The notes: generated by a model from the letters alone, not told the origin. DNA of 64,000 bases from an uncultured Nitrosomonas sp. (GCA_902826115.1 CADEDO010000010.1:1-64000), one strand, 5' to 3'. Positions 46,483 to 56,578 are shown, counted from the stretch's first letter. A program made the numbers and translations.

Positions 46483-47030
46483 TAATCAATCCTTCGTTTC
46501 ATTAATGGGAAATTGCTGAAGCATGTTAATGAATCAGCAACTCACCATCACAGCCACTTATCATCCTGACACACAAAACAACTTCTTAATCGTTATCTTA
46601 ATTTTATTGCACATTGATCATACTGTTTGGTTTCTGCAACCCTCAAAAGTCAGTTTGATACCTGCCATCTCTCTGGCAGAACATAGCAATTTTCCTATTC
46701 TATCAAAAAACCAAACCATGATCGTCTCAACCGTATTAATTGCAGACGAAATACAATAGCCCCACTCCGCATATAAAATCGATGCGGAGTGGGCAAATCA
46801 GTGATTCCAAAGAAATCAGAGCACGATCAAGAAAAGAAAATTTACTGAAGCCAATTACGCCAACGGTCAGTCGCTAAGAAAGTCTGCCAAGTAAACTTGG
46901 CGATCAATTTCATTCGTTTTCTAATAATTTTTAATTTGAAATTCGAGCGCATCATAACAATACATTTTTATATTTCAAAATAATATTATGTTAGATTCAT
47001 ATAACCATTCATTATTAGTAGGTACCGTTG
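46483..47030. other. Divergent cys / cysB regulatory gap
   Basis: 548 bases between the cys cluster and the cysB-like regulator. A 78-codon plus-strand frame (46523-46759) has no recognisable family and an unlikely composition, so I do not call it. A strong hairpin lies at 46761-46793 (listed separately). AT-rich DNA at 46900-47000 could hold LysR-type binding sites, but no clear motif was identified. Confidence 0.5.
46761..46793. terminator. Strong GC-rich hairpin upstream of cysB
   Basis: CCCACTCCGCAT (46761-46772) pairs perfectly with ATGCGGAGTGGG (46782-46793) around nine bases. Neither side has a proper T run, so it may be a Rho-independent terminator remnant, an RNA-processing stem or a repeat. 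Confidence 0.4.
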
Positions 47031-47969
47031 ATGAAATTACAGCAACTCCGCTATTTATGCGAAACCGCCTACCAAGGCATGAATCTGTCCAAAGCGGCAA
47101 AAAATCTGCATACATCTCAACCCGCCATCAGCAAACAAATTCAAATGTTAGAGGATGAACTGGGCGTTGATATCTTCGTGCGCAATGGCAAACGCATTGT
47201 GCAGGTGACCCCACCTGGACAAATGATCATGAAAATTGCAGCCAGGATGTTGCGCGATGCCGATAATCTAAAAAAAATCGCACAAGAATTCACCAATGAA
47301 GCCGGCGGCACACTGACTATCGCCACAACGCACACGCAGGCACGTTACGTTTTACCTCCTGTCATTAAACGCTTTACCGCACGCTACCCAAAAGTCAAAC
47401 TCATCTTGCGTCAAGGCAGTCCCACACAAATTTCCACTCTGGTCACATCAGGAGAAGCAGATGTGGCGATTGCTACTGAAGCGATAGACCAATTTCATGA
47501 ACTGATTTTGTTACCCTGTTATCAATGGAATCGATGCATCGTCGTGCCTCCCAAACATTCTCTGCTGAAATTAAAGAAACTCACTCTGGAAGCGATTAAT
47601 CAATATCCTATTATTACTTATGATTTCGCTTTTACTGGCCGGTCAAAAATTAATCAAGCATTTGAAAGCCGAGGATTAGAACCTAACGTAGTTTTGACCG
47701 CTATTGACTCTGACGTGATAAAAACTTATGTGGAACTGGGGTTAGGTATTGGCATACTGGCCAACATGGCATTTGATGCAAAGCGGGACAAGAATCTCAG
47801 ATCCATAGATGCCAGCCATTTATTTGAACCCAGCACCACACGCATCGGTATCAGCCGCAACACTTATTTGCGCGGCTATATATTCGATTTTATTGAAATG
47901 TTTGCACCTCATCTCAATCATGCCAACATTCAAGCCAAGCTGGATAACAGCGAAACAGATACAGTTTAA
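47031..47969 (+). CDS. cysB: LysR-type regulator CysB
   Basis: 312 residues from ATG 47031 (a TTG one codon earlier is in frame). MKLQQLRYLCETAYQGMNLSKAAKNLHTSQPAISKQIQMLEDELG is the CysB/Cbl N-terminal helix-turn-helix, and the inducer domain has TTHTQARYVLP, RQGSPTQI and ITYDFAFTGRSKI, typical of CysB. It activates sulfate assimilation in response to acetylserine, opposed by sulfide. It is divergent from the cysI cluster, its natural target. Confidence 0.93.
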   Translation: MKLQQLRYLCETAYQGMNLSKAAKNLHTSQPAISKQIQMLEDELGVDIFVRNGKRIVQVTPPGQMIMKIAARMLRDADNLKKIAQEFTNEAGGTLTIATTHTQARYVLPPVIKRFTARYPKVKLILRQGSPTQISTLVTSGEADVAIATEAIDQFHELILLPCYQWNRCIVVPPKHSLLKLKKLTLEAINQYPIITYDFAFTGRSKINQAFESRGLEPNVVLTAIDSDVIKTYVELGLGIGILANMAFDAKRDKNLRSIDASHLFEPSTTRIGISRNTYLRGYIFDFIEMFAPHLNHANIQAKLDNSETDTV

Positions 47970-48070
47970 ATTGCAAATTGCTTCCCCTTCAAATTGAAAG
48001 TACTATGACAATTGTGGGATTGCTATTCATGATAGCAAGTTGATGTTCAATCATTTTGTGAGGCCCAAAA

Positions 48071-48622
48071 ATGAAGAAGCTACTCAGTTTGATATCGGTA
48101 TTACTCCTATTGGTAATCTTGGTTCTCGGTTCGGGTGCTTACAATATGGCCGCAACAGAAAAACATTGGAGCATTACTGAGAAAATCATCGAATGGGCGC
48201 GTGAAAATTCCATTGAAGTGCGTGCTAGGGACTTGACAGTACCTCCTCTTGACGGCACCGAATTGCTCGCTAAAGGTGCCGAACACTACAACGCCATGTG
48301 CACAACCTGCCACTTAGCGCCTGGCTTGAAGCCTACCGAATTATCCACTGGTTTATATCCTCAAGCGCCCGTATTCCATCAGCGAGAACCGATAACCGAT
48401 CAAATTGACAAACTCGATCACGCAAAAGAATACTTCTGGGTGATAAAAAACGGTCTAAAAATGACTGCCATGCCCGCCTGGGGCCTTAGCCATGATGATG
48501 ATACCATTTGGGCAATGACCGCTTTTGTTCTTAAACTGCATGGCATGGCTACTGAGCAATATAAAGATCTCGTTGAATCTGCTAAGCATTCCTCCCATGA
48601 TCATGCACACGACCATCCTTAA
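48071..48622 (+). CDS. Membrane-anchored class I cytochrome c, His-rich tail
   Basis: 183 residues. An N-terminal hydrophobic segment (about 4-26) lacks a clear signal peptidase I site, so it is probably a membrane anchor with the rest in the periplasm. One heme site, CTTCHLAP at 77-84. Methionine candidates for the sixth ligand are in LKMTAMPAWG (about 133-142). The C-terminus HSSHDHAHDHP is histidine-rich and may bind metal. Ribosome site GTGAGG precedes ATG. Role in electron transfer is inferred; partners are not encoded adjacent. Confidence 0.85.
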   Translation: MKKLLSLISVLLLLVILVLGSGAYNMAATEKHWSITEKIIEWARENSIEVRARDLTVPPLDGTELLAKGAEHYNAMCTTCHLAPGLKPTELSTGLYPQAPVFHQREPITDQIDKLDHAKEYFWVIKNGLKMTAMPAWGLSHDDDTIWAMTAFVLKLHGMATEQYKDLVESAKHSSHDHAHDHP

Positions 48623-48682
48623 TCTTGGGTACAAAGCCAAGTTTAAGATTAAACCTCATTTTTAATCTAGCAATCATCAAGT

Positions 48683-49117
48683 TTGGTCATTTTGGTCCGG
48701 TCAGTTATCCCTAGCAATCTGATCGAAAGCTACCTTGCTACCGAATACCAGATTGACTCTATTCCCAAAATAGCACTACATATCAATGAACACTCAGAAT
48801 CATTGGCAAGATTATTCAGTACATCTCAACTAGCTTGCGCAGCAATCATCAGCGCATACAATCCCTTCAGTCAGCTTCAAAGCAATGACAAAAATCTGAT
48901 CTCACATGAATTGCTACGCAAGCACCTGAGTGGCTATTCATGCAAAACGATCGAAAGCTGCAACATAGACCCAATCCACTCATGGCCCTTAGAAAAAAGT
49001 TTTTTTGTGCTTGGCTTGGATTTGAATACAGTCCGGACATTAGGGCAACAATTTAACCAAAATGCCATTGTGTGGATCGGAGCTGATGCGATTCCTCAAT
49101 TGATCTTGTTACGCTAA
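48683..49117 (+). CDS. DUF3293 family protein
   Basis: 144 residues at most. IESYLATEYQI, CAAIISAYNPFSQLQSNDKN, HSWPLEKSFFVLGLDL and FNQNAIVWIGADAIPQLILLR follow the order of DUF3293, a small soluble family of unknown function. There is no ATG: the frame opens with TTG at 48683, and another TTG follows at 48692; neither has a clear Shine-Dalgarno, so the start is uncertain. An AT-rich hairpin (48646-48668) lies before it, after the cytochrome gene. Confidence 0.7.
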   Translation: MVILVRSVIPSNLIESYLATEYQIDSIPKIALHINEHSESLARLFSTSQLACAAIISAYNPFSQLQSNDKNLISHELLRKHLSGYSCKTIESCNIDPIHSWPLEKSFFVLGLDLNTVRTLGQQFNQNAIVWIGADAIPQLILLR

Positions 49118-49255
49118 CCTCATTGAATGAGCCTCTGATACAGCGGAACTTAACCTAAAATCACTCATCTTATTGAATGCAATAAAAATCAGTATAGCTG
49201 TCAACACAAACCCGATGCTATACTGAACATTCGAATAACAGTTTAGGAGACAACA

Positions 49256-50125
49256 ATGAAGAATACACTTACCCTCCTGACCTTGGCTATCTTCAGCTTT
49301 GGATTGATTGCTTTTGATGCAGAGGCCAAGCGTATGGGTGGCGGAAAAAATTTGGGTACACAACGCCAATCAATTAATCAGCAACAAGCTGCGCCCAACA
49401 AACCTCAACAAGCGCCTGCCGCAACTCCGGCAGCAGCCCCTTCAGCGGGAAGCAAATGGGGTGGCGCATTGGCTGGTCTTGCAGCCGGTGGTTTACTGGC
49501 AGCACTCTTTATGGGTGGCGCATTTGAAAATATCAACATGATGGATATGCTGATCATGGCACTATTGATCGGCGGCATTTTCTTTGTCATCCGCATGTTG
49601 CGTAAACCTAAAACTGCAGATCACACACCTGCGATGCAATATTCGGGCATGAATACCCATACTCAGGACAGCTATAGCCCACCGCCCTTTGCTAATTCTG
49701 GAGGTACGGCAGATGCTGAGAGCGAAAGTACGTATCATCAATCCAATATCCCAGCAGACTTTAAAGTGGAACCTTTCCTGCGCAACGCAAAAGCTTCATT
49801 TATGCGTTTACAAGCTGCCCATGATCAGGGTGATATCAATGAAATTCGTGACTACGCAACACCTGAAATGCTGGCAGAAATTAGCGCTCAAATTAAAGAA
49901 CGCGGCGATGCACAACAAAAAACGGAAGTCATGTTTATTGATGCCAATTTATTAGAAGTCGAAACCGCCAATGATATGGCTATTGCAAGCGTGCGCTTTA
50001 CAGGTCAGTTGCGCGATCTGCCCAATGGCGAACCAGAAGCATTCGATGAAATCTGGCATGTGCAGAAGGATCTGAAAGATCCTGACTCTACTTGGTTGCT
50101 GGCTGGTATTCAGCAAGTTGCCTAG
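49256..50125 (+). CDS. Tim44-like domain membrane protein
   Basis: 289 residues. A signal peptide ends near DAEAKRMGGG. A Gln/Pro/Ala-rich linker follows, then two membrane segments (about 61-82 and 95-117), and a C-terminal Tim44-like domain (about 160-285): FLRNAKASFMRLQAAHDQGDINEIRDYATPEMLAEI and DEIWHVQKDL. The fold is shared with the mitochondrial import motor subunit and bacterial lipid-associated proteins; the bacterial function is not established. GGAGACAAC precedes ATG. A hairpin at 50154-50196 ends the unit. Confidence 0.85.
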   Translation: MKNTLTLLTLAIFSFGLIAFDAEAKRMGGGKNLGTQRQSINQQQAAPNKPQQAPAATPAAAPSAGSKWGGALAGLAAGGLLAALFMGGAFENINMMDMLIMALLIGGIFFVIRMLRKPKTADHTPAMQYSGMNTHTQDSYSPPPFANSGGTADAESESTYHQSNIPADFKVEPFLRNAKASFMRLQAAHDQGDINEIRDYATPEMLAEISAQIKERGDAQQKTEVMFIDANLLEVETANDMAIASVRFTGQLRDLPNGEPEAFDEIWHVQKDLKDPDSTWLLAGIQQVA

Positions 50126-50153
50126 AATATTTGCATGAGTAACTAAAAACCAA

Positions 50154-50196
50154 CCCGACCGAAACACGGCAACTCTTCAACAGTGGATCGGTCGGG
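50154..50196. terminator. Hairpin between convergent Tim44-like and GlcG-like genes
   Basis: CCCGACCGA (50154-50162) pairs with TCGGTCGGG (50188-50196) over a 25-base loop. Position between convergent genes fits transcription end; the T tract is absent. Confidence 0.4.
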
Positions 50197-50216
50197 CTGA
50201 TTGCAAAATCTAAAAA

Positions 50217-50624
50217 CTATAGTACCAAAGCATCTATTCCCGCCTGAGCGATCTGCGCATCCTGAAAGGAACGAACGCCGCTGACACCGATGGCACCGAC
50301 AAACTGATTATTCACAACGATCGGCAATCCTCCTTCAATAGGTAATGTGCCGGGCAAATTCAAATAGCGCAGATGTCCTTCTGCAATATTTTCTTCCCAA
50401 ATTTTGGTTGGGCGACGAAAAGCAATCGCAGCGCGTGCTTTCTCGATTGCCACATTGATACTGCCAAATTGGGCGTTATCCAATCTCTGTAAATGCAGCA
50501 AATGGCCGCCATCATCCACAATAACGATGACCACCGGCCATTCATTACGCAACGCTTCGGCTTCTGCGCCAGATGCAATTTTCTTGGTATCATCTTGTGT
50601 GAGTATTAGTTTATTAATGGTCAT
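50217..50624 (-). CDS. GlcG/HbpS family protein
   Basis: 135 residues of the DUF336/GlcG fold: PVVIVIVDDGGHLLHLQRLDNAQFGSINVAIEKARAAIAFRRPT, LPIEGGLPIVVNNQFVGAIGVSG and AQAGIDAL. Family members include HbpS, an extracellular heme-binding protein, and GlcG of glycolate operons. This copy lacks a signal peptide, so it is cytoplasmic. Function unknown. It lies 57 bases before the serine acetyltransferase gene's stop, transcribed in the opposite sense to the Tim44-like gene. Confidence 0.85.
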   Translation of the reverse strand: MTINKLILTQDDTKKIASGAEAEALRNEWPVVIVIVDDGGHLLHLQRLDNAQFGSINVAIEKARAAIAFRRPTKIWEENIAEGHLRYLNLPGTLPIEGGLPIVVNNQFVGAIGVSGVRSFQDAQIAQAGIDALVL

Positions 50625-50680
50625 ATCTATCGCTTAAAAACAAACCGACTATGCAGTGGACGGTACATTAGTCGTATGAA

Positions 50681-51634
50681 TTAAATGCCGCCACCGCCTT
50701 CAAACACTTCCTGGCGCATCTGTGCTTGTGAAATATTGCTACCTGGAGGCACGCTGCGAGTTAACCACACATTACCGCCGATCGTAGATCCGCGGCCAAT
50801 GGTAATACGCCCCAGTATGGTTGCCCCTGCATAAATTACCACATCATCTTCCACGATAGGGTGGCGCAGATTGCCTTTCACCAGAGCGCCATTTTCATCC
50901 ACCGGGAAACGTTTGGCGCCTAGCGTCACGGCCTGATACAGGCGCACATTGTGGCCAATCACGGCAGTCTCACCAATCACTACGCCAGTACCATGATCAA
51001 TAAAGAACCTGCCACCGATCTGCGCTCCCGGATGTATTTCTATGCCGGTTATTGAATGTGCAATTTCTGAAATCATGCGGGCAATCAGCGGCACACCCAA
51101 GCCATGCAAAACATGCGCCAACCGATAATGCATTATCGCCATGATACCGGGATAGCAGACCAACACTTCATCCACATTGCGCGCGGCCGGATCGCCCTCA
51201 TAAGCCGCAGAAATATCGCTTTCCAGCAAACTACGGACCTCAGGCAGACGTTTGGCGAATGCCTGTGTAATCGTTACCGATTGCTCACGATCTTCAGCAC
51301 TGAGCACCTCCAGGCCAGAGTTATAGAGCAATTCGTGTTGAATTTGCACCATCAACTCGCGCAATGTCATATTCAGTGTATGTCCGACATAATAATCAAT
51401 ACCTTCATCAGCAAATTCCGACGAACCCAACCGATTGGGAAATAATGCGGCGCCCAAGCCTTCAGCAACACCGATCAGGATCTTGCGTGATGGTAGCTTA
51501 GGTGGCTTGTCATGCTGCCGATTACGACTCTCCATCGATGCTGCCCGCAAGACACGCAACTCAGCAACGATAGAATCCACATCCAGATAAGTGCTCTGCA
51601 ACAAAAGGTCTTGCGTTCTTTTGATATGACTCAC
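50681..51634 (-). CDS. cysE: Serine O-acetyltransferase (EpsC/CysE type)
   Basis: 317 residues, longer than E. coli CysE (273) and like the EpsC group. The left-handed beta-helix carries [31 protein letters not shown], with catalytic Asp/His, and hexapeptide repeats to the end. It makes O-acetylserine, the acceptor for sulfide and the CysB inducer precursor. The start is GTG at 51634, overlapping the cysteine synthase stop (GTGA), so the two enzymes of the final pathway are translated together. Confidence 0.94.
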   Translation of the reverse strand: MSHIKRTQDLLLQSTYLDVDSIVAELRVLRAASMESRNRQHDKPPKLPSRKILIGVAEGLGAALFPNRLGSSEFADEGIDYYVGHTLNMTLRELMVQIQHELLYNSGLEVLSAEDREQSVTITQAFAKRLPEVRSLLESDISAAYEGDPAARNVDEVLVCYPGIMAIMHYRLAHVLHGLGVPLIARMISEIAHSITGIEIHPGAQIGGRFFIDHGTGVVIGETAVIGHNVRLYQAVTLGAKRFPVDENGALVKGNLRHPIVEDDVVIYAGATILGRITIGRGSTIGGNVWLTRSVPPGSNISQAQMRQEVFEGGGGI

Positions 51635-52611
51635 GATGTTGTCAAACCCCGCTCATCAAACATCCCTTCAAAAAGAATACTGCTCAGGTAGCGCTCTGCG
51701 GAATCCGGCAAAATAACCACGATGGTTTTTCCTGCATTTTCAGGACGTTTAGCATGACGAACCGCCGCTGCTACCGCAGCACCGCAAGAAATCCCCGCCA
51801 GAATCCCTTCCTCCCGAGCCAGGCGCCGAGCATATAAAATTGCTTCTTCATTACTGACTTGCTCGATTTCATCCACCAATGAAAGATCCAGATTGTCGGG
51901 AACAAAGCCTGCACCGATGCCCTGAATCTTATGCGGCCCAGGAGCCAGCGACATGCCTGCGCGTTTTTGTGACAACACCGGACTGGCGGTCGGCTCAACG
52001 GCTACCGAAGTGATGGCTTTGCCTTTGGTTTGCTTGATATAGCGGGAAACGCCCGTAATAGTTCCACCCGTCCCCACGCCCGCTACAAAAATATCGACCG
52101 CCCCATCGGTATCATTCCATATTTCCGGGCCAGTAGTTTTTTCATGAATCGCCGGATTGGCAGGATTCCTAAACTGTTGCAGCAACACATAACGATTGGG
52201 ATCTGAAGCCACAATCTCTTCTGCCTTCGCCAAGGCGCCATTCATGCCTCGCGAACCTTCAGTCAACTCCAGCTTGGCACCCAACGCAACCAACAATTTA
52301 CGCCGCTCCACGCTCATCGTTTCCGGCATCGTCAACGTCAACGGAATTCCCCGCGCCGCCGCCACAAACGCCAGCGCAATACCCGTGTTACCGCTTGTCG
52401 GCTCGACAATTTCCTTGCCAGGACCAAGCAAGCCTCTGCGTTCCGCATCATCAATCATTGCCACGCCAATACGGCATTTCACCGAATAAGCCGGATTACG
52501 CCCTTCAATCTTTCCCAAAACCAGCGCCGGTGCACCATCAGTCACCCGATTAAGACGCACCAACGGGGTACGTCCGATAGATAGCGAATTATCTTCAAAC
52601 CAATTTGACAT
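51631..52611 (-). CDS. cysM: O-acetylserine sulfhydrylase (cysteine synthase)
   Basis: 326 residues from ATG 52611; GGAAAAC precedes it. The PLP lysine normally lies in [31 protein letters not shown] and [12 protein letters not shown] form the cofactor pocket. It converts O-acetylserine and sulfide to cysteine. NPAYSVK resembles CysK while overall features allow either CysK or CysM; the symbol is therefore tentative. Overlaps the acetyltransferase gene by four bases. Confidence 0.9.
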   Translation of the reverse strand: MSNWFEDNSLSIGRTPLVRLNRVTDGAPALVLGKIEGRNPAYSVKCRIGVAMIDDAERRGLLGPGKEIVEPTSGNTGIALAFVAAARGIPLTLTMPETMSVERRKLLVALGAKLELTEGSRGMNGALAKAEEIVASDPNRYVLLQQFRNPANPAIHEKTTGPEIWNDTDGAVDIFVAGVGTGGTITGVSRYIKQTKGKAITSVAVEPTASPVLSQKRAGMSLAPGPHKIQGIGAGFVPDNLDLSLVDEIEQVSNEEAILYARRLAREEGILAGISCGAAVAAAVRHAKRPENAGKTIVVILPDSAERYLSSILFEGMFDERGLTTS

Positions 52612-52781
52612 GAGTTTTCCTTTTTTGTGTGCTGCGAATATCTGATGCATCATAACCAAACAATTGCGCCAGAACCTAAAGATTTCACTATAGCGTATTC
52701 ATTTCGAGGCTGAAAGTATATAACCAAGGATTTCAATCAGAGCGATCAATCCATCACAAAACAGGATTTTATCAACTGACA

Positions 52782-55694
52782 CTAGCAATATGACTTTTTA
52801 CTCAGATTGCTCTGCAATTCCTTCAGCTCTGGGAGGCGTCGCTTGTAACCGGTTTCTTCGATCAGTTTTTCCGCCTCTATTACATGTTCTTGCAGTGACA
52901 ATCCTTTTGCCTCGTTTCTTTCTCCCGAAAACCGAGAGGAATTCTCCCATTCCGCCATGAGTAGCCGCGCCATTTCCAAATGATAATCGGTCAAATATAA
53001 CCGCATGCCGCTGGATTGCGCGATATCGAAAACTTCCTGCAAGTCCTGGTGGGCACAACTGAAATTGAAGTCTGGATTGAGAGTGTCGCGATGCAAAGCA
53101 GCGCGAACAAGTAAACCACGCGGCAAATGCTGAGAGCTGCCGTACGCACGCAACCCATCAATGGCTTGATCCAACCAAACAATGGCCTGCGAAAAATTCT
53201 TTTTCTGTAAAAATACACATCCAAGGGTAAGTTTTGGCAGCGAGAAATCTAGACTACCTCCATCTCCGAAGTGATTCGTCCACAGATCCAACTCTTCTTC
53301 AGCCCGTTCTTGCACTTCTTGCACTTCGCCGCGCGCCAACAACAATTCACAGTAATAAAAACCCGGCAACGAACATAAACGTGGAAATCTGGGTTGCATC
53401 TCCTTCCTCAGCTTTTCCGCTTTCCTGAGTAAAATAGAAACTTCTTTCTTCTTACCAGCTTGGTGCTGAGTATTAGCCAGAGCGGCAAGACTGGTGATAC
53501 GAGCATGCTTAATACTTCTTTGACGACAAATTAATTCAATGCCTACATTATCAGGAGCCAATTGCATTTTTCTCAATTTAGCAGCATAGGAAATTGCGTG
53601 CTTCCAGGATTCTTCAGCGTAATCAACACTACTTTGACTACAATTTAAGGCAGTATTTATATCTCCAAGAATCAATTGCAATTCGCTCAGATTGACGGCA
53701 GAGACAGCGGCATTCTCCCAATTTTCCATTTCCACGCACATACCAACGGCTATTTGCATTGGTTTCAATGCTTCATCTAGCCGTCCTAGTGCACGCAAAT
53801 CATATCCCACATAGCCTTGTACTCCAGCTTGCCAGAATTTTGACAAGTTCGTTGAGATGGCATGCCACGGGGCGCCAAAATAATTATTTAAAACAGCAAG
53901 ATCATCACTAAAAGCCCCCAATTTCCGGAGAATATATGCAATCTCAGGATTCCGTCGAATGCGCGGAAAATAAACTTCATCGATTGTTTTCTGATGCAAA
54001 CCCGCCGCACAGCCATGCGCTACCGCATTGAATAGCGGCTGCATTTCTTCCAGTGTGTCGGGAAATTCCTTTTTGGGTACAGTTTTGTAGTATTCATACA
54101 ACCTGGTATGCGCTTGTCGCCAAGCATCGGGCCGTTCTTCACGCAACCTTTTGCCGAAGTATTCGCGGATCAGTGGGTGAGAATCGAGCAGATCGAGGCG
54201 ATTTTCATGTATGGATAACAAGCGGTGTTTTTCTCGCAAATCACGAATGGCTACTTTCCAGGCTTTTTCGTCAATGCTTACCGTCAAATCTGGAATTTGT
54301 GCTTGCCACAGTATTTGTAGCACTTCGGTTTCAATCGGGTGATCGAACAATCCCAGCAACTGTAGCAACTTGAGTTCAGGTGTGCCATCCAGCCAATGGC
54401 TATAAGCCTGCATCACTTTAAAGGCATGCCGTTCCAAATCATCATAATCGCCGATCAATTCAGTCAATGTGTCACGTTTGCGTACATCATCATCCAGATA
54501 AGTGTGTAGCGCGTTGCCGAGCAAACTGAGCGCCAGCGCATGGCAGCCATACTCTGTAACTGCTTTTTCCAATTCTTCTCTGCTACCTTTTACATCGAAG
54601 GATTTCAGCAAGCTGACGCCATCAGCAACGACGAGGTTTTGCAGTTCGCGAGAAACGACGTTGGGATGGTTTGCAAGTTCAGGAGCCGCAATGCGCGTAG
54701 TAATGATGCACAGACTATTGTTATATCCAGCAAGGCTTTTCAGTAATTGCCGCACCGCCCGATCCTTGAGTTCGCCACGCATCCCTTTGCCCACATGTTG
54801 CAATGGTTCTAATCCATCCAGCACCAGCACGCAACGCTGCTGACGCAGCAAATCGGCCAAGTATTCGCCTTTGCCTTCTTCGGTGGTAAACGAAGACAAC
54901 GAACGGGTTGAACCGATCTGTTCAAGTGCATGGCTGAGAAACGGCGACGCGGAAATCTGTTTGTCTTCACTCGCTCCCTGCGAATAAAACGACCAGGCGA
55001 TCAACGCATCGATATTATTCGCATGATCCAGCCAATGGCGCAGCAGCTTGGTCTTGCCCGTGCCGCCGGGTGCGATGAACTGGATAATGCGCGTACCGTC
55101 ACCTTCCCATGCTTCATTCAACAGTTTTAATTCAGCTTCACGTCCGAAGAATGCGCCTATTACGTTGGGCAGACGGTCGGAGTATATGCATTTTAGTGTT
55201 TCTGTATTGGTGGCAGGCATAGAACGAATTGAACCAAGTGGCGGAGCAACATGCTCAGGCTGTCCAGTCAATACTCGGCACAATTTATCGTAATCGACTG
55301 GTAGGGAATAGCATGAATAGGCTTTCAATGGTATTGGCACATGATCCGGATTACCATTTTCCGGAATTACCGGAATAAATTTGGTGCTATGGTAATAATG
55401 GTCATATAGCACTTGTGAAATGACCACACCTTCAAAAGTTACACCTCGCCCGCCTTCGCGTTCTTCTCCTCGATACCGCTTCAAATAATTGGGCGTGCAA
55501 ACCAGTAGAACAAAATCTGTCTGTTCAATCTGTGTTTCCATCCAACGCAGCCAACCCTCAGGTGGGGAACCGTTAACATACTGATCGATCTGACAATCCA
55601 ATCCATCTTTAGCACGCATGCGATCGGATATGCCAAGAACGAAATCTCTGTGTTCTTTAGAATCATGGCTATAACTGATAAAAACCTTGGGCAT
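52782..55694 (-). CDS. SEFIR-STAND ATPase-TPR protein (NLR-like)
   Basis: 970 residues. SEFIR domain (about 1-150): MPKVFISYSHDSKEHRDFVLGIS, EGWLRWMETQIEQTDFVLLVCTPNY and GVTFEGVVISQVLY, related to TIR. A STAND NTPase follows (about 180-480): FFGREAELKLL, P-loop APGGTGKTKL near 206-215, Walker B CVLVLDGLEPLQ near 285, and a winged-helix-like region. The rest (about 560-960) is tetratricopeptide-like helix pairs. Bacterial proteins of this build are considered immune sensors in which ligand sensing by TPRs triggers oligomerisation and a toxic N-terminal activity; for this protein that is inference. It is a single gene with no partner enzyme beside it; mtfA is divergent 117 bases upstream. Confidence 0.85.
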   Translation of the reverse strand: MPKVFISYSHDSKEHRDFVLGISDRMRAKDGLDCQIDQYVNGSPPEGWLRWMETQIEQTDFVLLVCTPNYLKRYRGEEREGGRGVTFEGVVISQVLYDHYYHSTKFIPVIPENGNPDHVPIPLKAYSCYSLPVDYDKLCRVLTGQPEHVAPPLGSIRSMPATNTETLKCIYSDRLPNVIGAFFGREAELKLLNEAWEGDGTRIIQFIAPGGTGKTKLLRHWLDHANNIDALIAWSFYSQGASEDKQISASPFLSHALEQIGSTRSLSSFTTEEGKGEYLADLLRQQRCVLVLDGLEPLQHVGKGMRGELKDRAVRQLLKSLAGYNNSLCIITTRIAAPELANHPNVVSRELQNLVVADGVSLLKSFDVKGSREELEKAVTEYGCHALALSLLGNALHTYLDDDVRKRDTLTELIGDYDDLERHAFKVMQAYSHWLDGTPELKLLQLLGLFDHPIETEVLQILWQAQIPDLTVSIDEKAWKVAIRDLREKHRLLSIHENRLDLLDSHPLIREYFGKRLREERPDAWRQAHTRLYEYYKTVPKKEFPDTLEEMQPLFNAVAHGCAAGLHQKTIDEVYFPRIRRNPEIAYILRKLGAFSDDLAVLNNYFGAPWHAISTNLSKFWQAGVQGYVGYDLRALGRLDEALKPMQIAVGMCVEMENWENAAVSAVNLSELQLILGDINTALNCSQSSVDYAEESWKHAISYAAKLRKMQLAPDNVGIELICRQRSIKHARITSLAALANTQHQAGKKKEVSILLRKAEKLRKEMQPRFPRLCSLPGFYYCELLLARGEVQEVQERAEEELDLWTNHFGDGGSLDFSLPKLTLGCVFLQKKNFSQAIVWLDQAIDGLRAYGSSQHLPRGLLVRAALHRDTLNPDFNFSCAHQDLQEVFDIAQSSGMRLYLTDYHLEMARLLMAEWENSSRFSGERNEAKGLSLQEHVIEAEKLIEETGYKRRLPELKELQSNLSKKSYC

Positions 55695-55811
55695 GGGTAT
55701 TGTGTATACTGGTATTGGAGTTAACCCAATAATATCGTCAATCTGTCACATTGTGCGGTCATTAATCTTTTCAGATTATAGATATATATAATTTTCCGAG
55801 AGACTACCGTC

Positions 55812-56576
55812 ATGTCATGGAGCATAAAGAACTGGCAACGCAACCGGATTCTCCAGCAAGAAGGCATGCCTGAATCCATCTGGCAAAATCTGATCCATCT
55901 GCGCTGCCTGAGCGGATTGAATCCTGAAGAACTCACGCGCTTGCGTGAATGGACCACACTCTTTCTTCATCAAAAACAGATTGTTGGCGTGCAAGAACTG
56001 GAAATCACTGATGAAATGCGGGTGACGATTGCACTTCAGGCTTGCATCCTGATTCTTAATCTTGATCTGGATTACTACCGAAACTGGATCGAGATTATTG
56101 TGTATCCCGACGAATTTATCTTGGATTACGATTACACGGATCAGTACGGCATTGTGCATCATGCGCATCAGATTGCTGCGGGCGAAGCGTGGTCAGCAGG
56201 TCCTGTAATTCTTTCCTGGCAAGACATAGCGCACAGTACGTCCCAAGCTGGCCATAATGTAGTCATTCACGAATTTGCCCACAAAATCGACATGCTGCAT
56301 GAAGGCGCCAATGGTTGTCCGGAATTGCATGCAAACATGAGTGCTTACGCTTGGCATGAAGTCTTCAGCGAGGCTTATGCCAAATTTTGCCGGCAGGTGG
56401 ATAAGCAACAAACGACGGTCATTGATCCGTATGCAGCAGAAAGTCCGGCAGAGTTCTTTGCGGTACTGAGCGAAGCATTTTTTGAGCTGCCATTAATCGT
56501 CCAACAGCACTTTCCATCCATTTATGAACAATTGGCGTTATTTTACCGCCAGGATCCAGTGCAACGCTGGCGTTGA
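55812..56576 (+). CDS. mtfA: MtfA zinc peptidase (M90)
   Basis: 254 residues. VIHEFAHKIDMLHEGANG holds the HExxH zinc motif at 153-157, with a downstream Glu in ESPAEFFAVLSEAFFE as third ligand. Family members in E. coli bind the repressor Mlc and so regulate glucose PTS genes; many betaproteobacteria have MtfA without that network. No signal peptide. Convergent with the HAD phosphatase gene, ending two bases from it. Confidence 0.93.
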   Translation: MSWSIKNWQRNRILQQEGMPESIWQNLIHLRCLSGLNPEELTRLREWTTLFLHQKQIVGVQELEITDEMRVTIALQACILILNLDLDYYRNWIEIIVYPDEFILDYDYTDQYGIVHHAHQIAAGEAWSAGPVILSWQDIAHSTSQAGHNVVIHEFAHKIDMLHEGANGCPELHANMSAYAWHEVFSEAYAKFCRQVDKQQTTVIDPYAAESPAEFFAVLSEAFFELPLIVQQHFPSIYEQLALFYRQDPVQRWR

Positions 56577-56578
56577 GC

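Noticed and set aside
46523..46759. 78-codon plus-strand frame before the hairpin
   Set aside because: No family, poor composition and no ribosome site; kept only as a note in the gap entry.
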